From Tritrichomonas musculus (Eukaryota > Parabasalia > Tritrichomonadida > Tritrichomonadidae), in assembly GCA_039105265.1 (NCBI GenBank), contig JAPFFF010000016.1:3038001-3102000 (forward strand): a DNA stretch of 64,000 bases, in the 5' to 3' direction. The notes under the pieces were generated by a model. That model saw nothing but the letters and a program-made list of their open reading frames with translations. It was not told the DNA's origin and ran no database searches. A program made the position numbers and the translations under genes. Shown one piece after another: positions 44,901 through 52,245 of the stretch. Position 1 is the first letter of the stretch. Each line of letters begins with the position of its first letter.

Positions 44901-45356
44901 TGAGTGCCTTTTCTTGAAATTATATATGTATCCTCTCGAAAAAGATACTGTATAGTCGATATTTTCATCATTCTGGTGTTTGGTTAAATATGCATTAACA
45001 AGAATTTCTAAACAATCTTCATCAGTAAAAAGTTTACATTGATTAATCTTTTCAATGAGAATATAATGAGCTATTGCATCTTCTTCGTCTTCAGTAAAAA
45101 TTCTTGCATTTTCTCTAATTTGAATAGATAAAAGACTGAAATTTGGATTTTTTTTGATATTCTCAAGCCAATTATACATTGTGCGTTCTTTAAATCCCGT
45201 TTTTTGCACTAATTTTTGAATATCTCCTTTTTCATAATTTTTTAATATAAGCATAACCTTTTCAACAGTCTCTGGGAACTTTTGATACTTAATATAAGGG
45301 CCTCTCTTGATGCATAGAGGAATTGATTCAAATATTTTTTGTTTTTCATCAAACAT
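41955..45356 (-). pseudogene. pogo-like DDE_1 transposase, frameshifted and split by an hAT-like insertion
   Basis: From 45356 the first 251 codons hold a helix-turn-helix and CENP-B-like DNA-binding region, then FDRIINIDETALFLN with the first catalytic Asp. A frameshift near 44615 leads into the frame with IGDVYPHMKTYSEKGW and HVILDIFSAHRSE (second Asp). A further frameshift near 44390 leads to YQPLDTTIFAVIKAYIKHMM (third Asp). At 44269 the coding sequence is interrupted by an 1883-bp element. Across it, NEDELSTK joins in frame to SVCQFLIKVWEKLDSNLIQE, which runs on to the stop at 41955. All three Asp positions survive. The gene is inactive in this copy. Confidence 0.8.
42386..44268. mobile_element. 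1.88-kb non-autonomous hAT-like element in the pogo transposase gene
   Basis: The ends AGAGTAGATAAAAAAA and TTTTTCTATCTACTCT are inverted copies with one mismatch in 16. They are flanked by the direct repeat CTTTGTAC (42378-42385 and 44269-44276), and 8 bp is the hAT hallmark. Removing the element and one repeat restores the transposase reading frame exactly. There is no transposase inside; the sequence is AT-rich with only chance ORFs. Confidence 0.85.
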
Positions 45357-45456
45357 ATGATCTATTTATCCTTTTTATAAAATTTGACAGACCATGTATC
45401 TCTTTTTTTTTAAAGTATTCAAAAAGTTTATTGCCAAATTAAGTGGCAGCAGGGTA

Positions 45457-46412
45457 TCCTTTTTTTTTTTTTTAATCAAAAAAATATAGTAATATCTTCT
45501 ATTTGTATTATATGTATTTTATATAGACTATTAACAATGTTTCATCTAATTTCTTGTGTTATGTTTTGAGAAATATCTATTTTTTCTTTATGTTCAATAA
45601 TATAAAAGTATCCTATGATTATAATTGTTAAAGATATTTATTAATATTTATATAAATTTAAAATACTATTTTAAATCTAGTATTGCTATTAATAAATAAT
45701 TTTTTATTTTATTTAACATGAAAAATGTATTTGAAAATATTTGAAAATTCAATTCTTTTTGAAAAAGTTTTTTTTTTTTTCTAGGATTTTATATTTTTTT
45801 TCATTTCTTGGTTGATTTTTATTGTTATATAAGTGTTTATAATAATATAATAAAGTCATTTGACTCTATATTTTCCATTGAAAAATTTTCAATCATTATA
45901 ATAAAGTTTTTTAACAAATTCACAGATAATTAATAATAAATTATTTAATATTATGATAATTATATATATTAAATATATCTTAAAACCTGAACAAATAATT
46001 AAAGTATTAATAAATTTAATATGCAAAAAGATATAAATATTTTAAATTCATTTTTTAAAAAAAGCTGTGAACTCGGGAATTCTCAGAAAATTAAAATGAA
46101 TTTTCTTAATCATATGCCTACAGAACAAATATATTAGATTGAGAAGTTTGTAAGAGGTTTAAAATATAGATTTTTTTTTTTTTTGACAAATTTATATAAA
46201 ATTTGAAAAGAAAATATTCAAAAAGTTAGAGTTTAGCCATGATTATTTTTTCAATAGATAAATTAAATGTTTATCAATTTTCAAAAGAAACAGTTAGTTG
46301 ATATAAGAAAAAATAATTTATCATTCTCAAAAATTGGAAAGGGGATAGATTTTAATATATCAAATTTAATCTGGCCTTATAACACAAAAAAAAATCATTT
46401 TATTTAAATAAT
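45457..46412. other. AT-rich intergenic region
   Basis: About 950 bases from the pogo right end to the Cys-rich gene, with T-runs at 45460-45473, 45768 and 46170. The last 20 bases contain TCATTTTATTTAAA, an initiator-like string just before the ATG at 46413. Confidence 0.4.
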
Positions 46413-46937
46413 ATGAATGCTTCCTGCTGCACATGCACTTGTGGAAATGTTAAAATCTCAGGTCAAATTGTTCCTCAATTCATACATCATAATACAGCAT
46501 CAAATGGAAAGAGTTGCAACAGACTTCCTGGTAATTTTTTATTAATTAATAGCCAGTCAATTGAAATTCAAAATTTCAAAAAAATAAAAGGCTGCCTATT
46601 AAATAAATCAGTATCAAATGTTAAGTGCACAGCTTGTGGAGCAACTTTCAAGTTTCATAAATGTAATAAAAACACATATTTGGAATATTCAGGCCCACTC
46701 CGACTTTCCCAAAAGCAATCCGCTGTTCAAAATAATGTGTCTAAGCAAAATAAGAACAACAACGAAAACCAATGTTTTAATTTGGACAGAAATATAATTG
46801 AAAACAAGTATAACGAAGATTGTGACTTCGAATATATGTTTTCAAACAAAGATGATCCAATTGTTGGATCCTATAAGTCATATATGGACGATCCTTTGTC
46901 CGATGCTTTTTTTTACCAAAATAACAATTCTGTGTGA
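46413..46937 (+). CDS. unrecognised small protein with two Cys pairs (zinc-ribbon-like)
   Basis: 174 codons. The N-terminal 90 residues carry CTCTCGNVKISGQ and, about 60 residues on, VKCTACGATFKFHKC; two such CxxC pairs could bind one zinc ion as in Mis18/Yippee-type or other ribbon folds. The remaining residues are Asn-rich and acidic with no clear domain (FEYMFSNKDDP). There is no signal peptide. An initiator-like string directly upstream and good codon texture support a real gene. It converges with the CH-domain gene, 370 bases away. The function is unknown; the zinc idea is an inference. Confidence 0.6.
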   Translation: MNASCCTCTCGNVKISGQIVPQFIHHNTASNGKSCNRLPGNFLLINSQSIEIQNFKKIKGCLLNKSVSNVKCTACGATFKFHKCNKNTYLEYSGPLRLSQKQSAVQNNVSKQNKNNNENQCFNLDRNIIENKYNEDCDFEYMFSNKDDPIVGSYKSYMDDPLSDAFFYQNNNSV

Positions 46938-47307
46938 GAATCTACTTTGTAATGTTATTAGTATGTAATTTTTAAATAGATTGTACTATTGAGATTATGA
47001 ATAGATATAAATTTATTATGTTTAATTATGTAAATATGATATAGCCATTTTAAATTTTAACAATTTTATTTTTTCCATCTTTGCTCTTTATATTTTATTA
47101 ATATTATTATTATTGAAAGCAGAAGTTCTTTAAGGATAATCATGTTTAAAATATTGTATAATGACGATTATAATTAATTGAAAAAAAGCATTCGTTATAA
47201 ATTTTGAATTAAAAATCGTTAGAATATTAATGAAATAGAAAAAAAAAAACATTCAATATAATAATAATATATATTTAATATGGAAAATTGCATAGATATA
47301 AAATAAC
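46938..47307. other. shared 3' region of two convergent genes
   Basis: 370 AT-rich bases between the stop codons of the Cys-rich gene and the CH-domain gene. No RNA gene or repeat is seen. Confidence 0.45.
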
Positions 47308-48783
47308 CTACTGAGGGTTAACATGAGTGTCTTGCTCATCTTTTCTTTCGTCTTTCAATTTCTTAACTTCATATTTAAGACACTTCAAATCAAATTTCAA
47401 CTTTTCGATTGAATCTTGGTTTGCAGGAGTAGCTTCAGTTTGAGGTTGAACAGAAGAAGCAGTAGCTTCTGAAAGAGCTTCTTTTCTTTGATTTGTTTCT
47501 GCCTCTTCTTTGAGCTTTTTAACTTCATATTTAAGACACTTAATATCTGTCTTCAAAGATTTGTTTTCAGCAGTTAAATCTGCAACTCTTTGATTAGCTT
47601 CATCAGCTTTTGCTTGTGCCTCATTAGCTTTGTTTGTAGCTTCATTTGCTTGATTTTGAACATTATTAAGATCTTGTTGTAATTTTTCAATTATTTGACG
47701 TAACGAAGTAATATCAGATGCATTTTGAGCTAAGCTTTCTGCTTCTCTAGCACGTGCAGCTCTTTCAGCTTCTTCTTTTTCAGCTGCTAATCTATCAGCT
47801 TCTTCCTTTTCTTTGGCCAAACGTTCGGCTTCTTCTTTTTCTCTTTGAGCTCTTTCAGCTTCTTCCTTTTCTCTGGCAATTCTGTCAGCTTCTTCTTTCT
47901 CTTTAGCTAATCTTTCAGCTTCTTCTTTTTCTTTTGCTGCACGTTCTGCCTCTTCTTTTTCTCTAAGTGCTCTTTCTTCTTCAGCTTTCTTCTTTGCAAG
48001 TCTTTCTTGCTGTAATTGAACGCTTCTTTCATGAACTTCTGGTGGAAGAGCATCAAGAACGACTTTAGCTGATGAAAGCTGTGTTAAAAGAGTCTTTTCA
48101 TCAACTTTATCTCCATTTTTGACGACATCTTCTGGATAAATGTAAACTGGAATTCCAAGATCGTTCATTGCATTTGTAGCAAATGTTGAATTTTTCTCGA
48201 CCTCGCCTGGTGTAAGTTCGTTGTAATTGATTTTATCTGGAACATAAGAATCTAATAAGGCACACATTGCTAAGTCGTAAGGCTGGAAATCTTCAACATT
48301 AGCATAACCTTTGACACGTTCATTAGCCCATGCCATCAAAGCCTCTTTATTGCTCTTATTTGATTGTTGTGGTTGTTCTTCTGCACTTTCTTGATCAGAT
48401 GCCTTTTGAACTGATTTGCTGATTGAATAACGTAAAATAAGAGACCATATTAATCCAAGAATTAATTTTTGATTGTTATCGTTGACATCTTTACCAGAAA
48501 TTCCAATGATTTGGACACCATCTTCTTTAAACATTTCAATAGCTAAATCACAATTCTGAACCATATCGACATTTCGAACTGGACTCTGATTCCAGGCACG
48601 AGGTGCATCTTTCTTTGTTAAAACTTGTGCCAATTGCACTAACGAAACGCCATTGGATAAATCTTTTGTGATATCTTGAATTTCAGTTTCACTTACTCCT
48701 TTTAATTGACCATTAACCCATCTGGTGAAAACAGTTATTTGGAGTGGAATCCATTGATCATCAACTTTAGCTAGACCGCTCAT
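47308..48783 (-). CDS. actin-binding protein with two calponin-homology domains and a coiled coil
   Basis: 491 codons from the preferred ATG at 48783 (MSGLAKVDDQW). An ATG 18 codons upstream lies before the initiator-like TCATTTCATTTTTT and is probably not translated. CH1 spans about residues 8-120 (VFTRWVNGQLKG to KLILGLIWSLILRY) and CH2 about 142-250 (KEALMAWANERVKGY, FQPYDLAMCALLDSY). A long coiled coil follows from about 270: first Glu/Arg/Lys-rich repeats of REKEEAERLAKEKEEADR type, then AQAKADEANQRV and two LKCLKYEVKKLK stretches. The CH pair is the actin-binding module of alpha-actinin, spectrin and filamin; here, without spectrin or EF-hand parts, it is probably a cytoskeletal cross-linker or scaffold. 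Confidence 0.88.
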   Translation of the reverse strand: MSGLAKVDDQWIPLQITVFTRWVNGQLKGVSETEIQDITKDLSNGVSLVQLAQVLTKKDAPRAWNQSPVRNVDMVQNCDLAIEMFKEDGVQIIGISGKDVNDNNQKLILGLIWSLILRYSISKSVQKASDQESAEEQPQQSNKSNKEALMAWANERVKGYANVEDFQPYDLAMCALLDSYVPDKINYNELTPGEVEKNSTFATNAMNDLGIPVYIYPEDVVKNGDKVDEKTLLTQLSSAKVVLDALPPEVHERSVQLQQERLAKKKAEEERALREKEEAERAAKEKEEAERLAKEKEEADRIAREKEEAERAQREKEEAERLAKEKEEADRLAAEKEEAERAARAREAESLAQNASDITSLRQIIEKLQQDLNNVQNQANEATNKANEAQAKADEANQRVADLTAENKSLKTDIKCLKYEVKKLKEEAETNQRKEALSEATASSVQPQTEATPANQDSIEKLKFDLKCLKYEVKKLKDERKDEQDTHVNPQ

Positions 48784-49611
48784 TTGTTCGAATTTAAAAA
48801 ATGAAATGACTCTATATTTGGAAACATTTGATTTCAATTGAACTATATTTATTTTTATTAAAGATTGAATGTTTTATTGATAGATATCACAATTTATGAA
48901 TTCAAAAATATTTTATAAATTTTTTTTGAATAGATTATATTATTTATTAATTGAAAATTATGTACAATAGAAGATTTTATGATTTTTGAATGATTACAAA
49001 TACAAATGCTTCTTATTGAACATTTTTCAAATATATTATTGATGCATATAATTTTTAATTCATTAAATTTGCTGTTTTAGCAAAAAGGAAAAAAAGTTAA
49101 TAGATATCCAATATTTTTTAGGAAAAAAATATAAAAAATAATGTATAAATGGCAGTAAATGTTGTTTTACATGATTATGTATAATGCCATACCTAAAAAA
49201 AAAAAAAGTAAAATTTTTTTTATGCTTTTTTTCTGTATTTAATATACTTATAATGATATTTGTTGTATTTTAAATTAGGATTTACATCAAGAACAGTAAA
49301 TAATTTCGGTAGCATCCAATCGAAAATGATGCAATGGGGTTGAATCCTTAATGTCAAATAGGTTACATCTCTGGGATAATTTTTATTTGTTTCGGAACGA
49401 GTTCAAATAATCCTTTTTTCCGAAAGAATCTCAATTTGGTATGATTACAACTTTTTGTATAGAGGCTTATAAAAAGTTACATCTCTATTCAAAATACGAA
49501 TTATTGGTGTTTTTTTTACTCTTGATTTTTTCAAAAATACATATTAAAATTAAGATGCACATAAACTTAACTCCATTCAAATCTTTAAATCAAATTTTTA
49601 TGAAAACACAC
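48784..49611. other. divergent promoter region between CH-domain and GH13 genes
   Basis: About 830 AT-rich bases. Two further GTTACATCTCT strings occur at about 49361 and 49474, the latter as AAAAAGTTACATCTCT, in addition to the one next to the preferred GH13 start. An open frame in phase with the GH13 gene extends back to an ATG at 49441 but has a Lys/Phe/Ile-rich sequence without counterpart in the enzyme family. Confidence 0.45.
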
Positions 49612-49636
49612 AAAAAGTTTCATCTCTTCTCACAAA
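49612..49636 (+). promoter_or_regulatory. candidate core promoter of the GH13 gene
   Basis: AAAAAGTTTCATCTCT followed by TCTCACAAATTAAA, which fits the parabasalid initiator pattern, ends 12 bases before the ATG at 49648. Very short 5' leaders are the rule in trichomonads. This decides the start codon in favour of 49648 over the upstream ATG at 49441. Confidence 0.45.
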
Positions 49637-49647
49637 TTAAACAACTC

Positions 49648-51915
49648 ATGACATTTGAAGATCAAGCTGTAGAAGGAAAAGCATTTCTCAAAAAATATAG
49701 CGACGATATATTCCAAAAACGACTATCGGAGAGATATAAAGAGTTTTATCGTCTTTATAATTCTGTTTATCATAATGATGAAAAATTTTCATCTTTACTT
49801 GATTTAATATATGAATTTTATAAAAAAAGATCCGAAACATTAAAAAATCTTGACAAGGAGCGAATTAAAGATCCGAAATGGCATTGCCAAAATGATAGTA
49901 TTGGAATTCAAATCTATGCAGACAAATTTGCTGGCAATTTACGTAATATTGAGACAAAGTTAGACTATTTACAAAAAATTGGAGTCAAATTTGTCTATGC
50001 TCTTCCATTTTTAGATTCTCCTCCAGAAAAAAGCGATGGTGGCTTTGCAGTCGCTAATTACCGAAAAGTACGCCCAGATCTAGGAACAAATGAAGACTTA
50101 GAACACCTTATTAATACTCTTCACCAACGAAATATGTGTTTTTGTATGGACTTTATTATCAATCATACTTCAGACGAGCATGAATGGGCCCAAAGAGCCA
50201 AAAAAGGTGAAATTGAATACCAAAACCGCTACTATTTCTATGACAGTTGGTACATACCAAATCAATTTGACTCATATGGCGTCATGGGCCACTTTTTCGG
50301 TGATATTGCCCCTGATAATTTCACCTATGTACCAGAATGTCAAAAGATTGTGATGACGACCTTTTATCCATATCAATGGGATCTTAATTTTACCAATCCA
50401 GTTGTTTTTGAAGAAACCCTCTCCAACATCCTTTATTTAATGAACCTTGGTGTTGATGTTGTATTTTTCAATGGAACTTCGAACATGTGGAAGAAACCAG
50501 GGACATCATGTCGAAATCTCAATCGAGCCTACATTTTGAACGAGATGATTTTCATTGCGATGCAGATTGTTTGCCCTGGTTGTGCTGCCTGGTTTGATCT
50601 CAAGAGGCACAAAAGGGACCAAAAAGAGGACTCTGATGAAGAAGAAAATGAAAACGAAAATATTGAATTAGATAAATGGTCGGACAATGATGAAAGTGAA
50701 AGTGAAAATGAGAAAGAATTCATCATCACTGAATCAGGTGTCATCACAGCTGACGCTTATTCCGATTTGACCAAAAGACGGCCAGATCATAGAACTTCCT
50801 CACATGAAAATTTGAATGAAGAAGAAGAAGAATCAATCGACTTTGATCAATCGAAAGAAATCGGCAGCATTCATCAGAATTTCGGTTGGATGTCGCGTTT
50901 GTGGGCTTCATTAGCAATGTGTGATGTACGATCAATCAGCTATTCAATTAATGCCATTTGTAACTGCTTTAAAGGTGACGCATACTTCACGCGAGTTCAC
51001 TCGCACGACGACATCAATTGGGGCAACGGTTTTGACGTTGAATTGAATAGTTTGATCGGTAACGGTTTGGGAAATTCAGACGGTTACAAAGGCGGCATCA
51101 TATCACTCTATCGTTACTTGAACGACTTTTTCACAGGAAAAATGCCAGGCTCGTTTTCAAAGGGCATAACGTTCGCCGAAGATTTGGTCACCGGAAAAGC
51201 GCGAATCTGCGGAACAACGGCTTCCTTGCTCGGACTGGAGCGAGCACTGAAATATTGTGAAAAAGCGGTTTCATTGAAAAAGTCGAGTAACGAACAAAAC
51301 CGTAAAATAATTGAAGGGAAATTGAAGGTTCAAAGTGCAATTGATCGGATCTTGCTTCTTCACGCTGTTTCGGCATCAATGCCTTCAATGTTCCTCATCT
51401 ACTTCGGCGACGAGATAGGCAAGTTGAATGACTACAACTACAAGAACTACCCTGACATATCCCACGATACGCGATTCATTCAGCGTGGCTTTTTCAATTG
51501 GGACTCAACCGAGTTCATTGAAAAAGATGAAAATTCTTACCAATCAAGGATTTTCAACGGAATTAAGTCAATCACTAGCGCTAGATTCAATTACCCTTCA
51601 TTCACTGAAAATAAACGTACGGTCTTCTTAAAAAGTTACACTCGTAATCAGTATTATGACGAGGAAGACATTCATTATGCTGAAAAAAACGATTTCGAGG
51701 TCGACGCAGGGATCCTCATTTACAAGAGATTCTTGAATAACGGGAAGTTCTTGCTCTTCATTTTTAACTTTAACAAGTATCAAAGATCTATCAATATATT
51801 AAAAAGTGATATTTCAGGGAAATTCAGAGATTTAATCAGTGGAAAGGTTATTGATCAAATAAATGATTTTCGAATTAAAGAATATGGATACTTGTGGCTT
51901 GAACCAATTGATTAA
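49648..51915 (+). CDS. amylosucrase-like GH13 protein, probably catalytically dead
   Basis: 755 codons from ATG 49648. The protein aligns by eye with bacterial amylosucrase (GH13_4) over the whole (beta/alpha)8 barrel: YADKFAGNLRNIETKLDYLQ, KSDGGFAVANYRKVRPDLGT, DFIINHTSDEHEWAQR, FYPYQWDLNFTNP, TTASLLGLERA and LIYFGDEIGKLNDYN. At the nucleophile site the family has L-R-M-D-A; this protein has VFFNG, with Asn275 in place of the Asp and Phe in place of the Arg. The acid/base Glu region is also changed (AAWFDLKRH) and is followed by an acidic insertion of about 80 residues (EDSDEEENENEN). Only the third acidic site, HSHDD (Asp454), is kept. It is likely a pseudoenzyme derived from a bacterially acquired amylosucrase, perhaps a glucan-binding or regulatory protein. 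Confidence 0.82.
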   Translation: MTFEDQAVEGKAFLKKYSDDIFQKRLSERYKEFYRLYNSVYHNDEKFSSLLDLIYEFYKKRSETLKNLDKERIKDPKWHCQNDSIGIQIYADKFAGNLRNIETKLDYLQKIGVKFVYALPFLDSPPEKSDGGFAVANYRKVRPDLGTNEDLEHLINTLHQRNMCFCMDFIINHTSDEHEWAQRAKKGEIEYQNRYYFYDSWYIPNQFDSYGVMGHFFGDIAPDNFTYVPECQKIVMTTFYPYQWDLNFTNPVVFEETLSNILYLMNLGVDVVFFNGTSNMWKKPGTSCRNLNRAYILNEMIFIAMQIVCPGCAAWFDLKRHKRDQKEDSDEEENENENIELDKWSDNDESESENEKEFIITESGVITADAYSDLTKRRPDHRTSSHENLNEEEEESIDFDQSKEIGSIHQNFGWMSRLWASLAMCDVRSISYSINAICNCFKGDAYFTRVHSHDDINWGNGFDVELNSLIGNGLGNSDGYKGGIISLYRYLNDFFTGKMPGSFSKGITFAEDLVTGKARICGTTASLLGLERALKYCEKAVSLKKSSNEQNRKIIEGKLKVQSAIDRILLLHAVSASMPSMFLIYFGDEIGKLNDYNYKNYPDISHDTRFIQRGFFNWDSTEFIEKDENSYQSRIFNGIKSITSARFNYPSFTENKRTVFLKSYTRNQYYDEEDIHYAEKNDFEVDAGILIYKRFLNNGKFLLFIFNFNKYQRSINILKSDISGKFRDLISGKVIDQINDFRIKEYGYLWLEPID

Positions 51916-52150
51916 AAAATTGTTTTTGATAAATAATTTTTCATACCTATATATATATATAATTATTGCTTTAAGTAAATCATATATGGTATAAATCATA
52001 TCTATTTTTTAAATCTTATACTTCATAAACCTATTTATTAATTAGATTAAAAGGTCATATAACGATATGAAGTTATAAAAATCTTTTTTTGATAACCTTT
52101 GTTTGATTTTTATAATAAAATTATATTTAAAAATAATTAGCCCTTAGGCT

Positions 52151-52223
52151 TCCTCCCTAACTCAGTTGGTTAGAGTGTCAGACTGTTAATCTGGAAGTCG
52201 TGTGTTCGATCCACACGGGAGGA
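52151..52223 (+). tRNA. tRNA-Asn (anticodon GTT)
   Basis: A 73-bp cloverleaf: acceptor TCCTCCC pairs with GGGAGGA, D arm AACTCAGTTGGTTAGAGT, anticodon stem TCAGA with TCTGG around the loop CTGTTAA (anticodon GTT), and T arm TGTGT-TCGATCC-ACACG. A and B boxes are intact (TAACTCAGTTGG and GTGTTCGATCC) and there is no intron. The gene is followed directly by a 9-T terminator and then by a non-LTR retrotransposon that leaves the tRNA whole. Confidence 0.97.
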
Positions 52224-52225
52224 GA

Positions 52226-52234
52226 TTTTTTTTT
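52226..52234 (+). terminator. RNA polymerase III terminator of tRNA-Asn
   Basis: A run of nine T starts three bases after the acceptor stem. The run is part of the 25-bp segment duplicated at 59434-59458. Confidence 0.85.
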
Positions 52235-52245
52235 AGTTTTCATAT

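Larger units (their letters stand above)
31123..45456 (-). mobile_element. pogo-like DNA transposon, expanded to 14.3 kb by nested insertions
   Basis: Inverted ends CCCTGCTGCCACTTAATTTG (31125 onward, and inverted ending at 45454) are each flanked by TA, and the match extends 2-3 bases outward (GGATA / TATCC). The only gene in its own sequence is a DDE_1-type transposase on the minus strand, whose N-terminus lies just inside the right end. Subtracting the recognised insertions leaves about 3.3 kb of original element, a reasonable pogo size. That the left end at 31.1 kb is the partner of the right end is inferred from the end match and from the nesting. Confidence 0.6.

Noticed and set aside
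49441-49647. Upstream in-frame extension of the GH13 gene (69 codons)
   Set aside because: Its Lys/Phe/Ile-rich sequence has no counterpart in the family, and promoter-like strings lie inside it; the ATG at 49648 is preferred.
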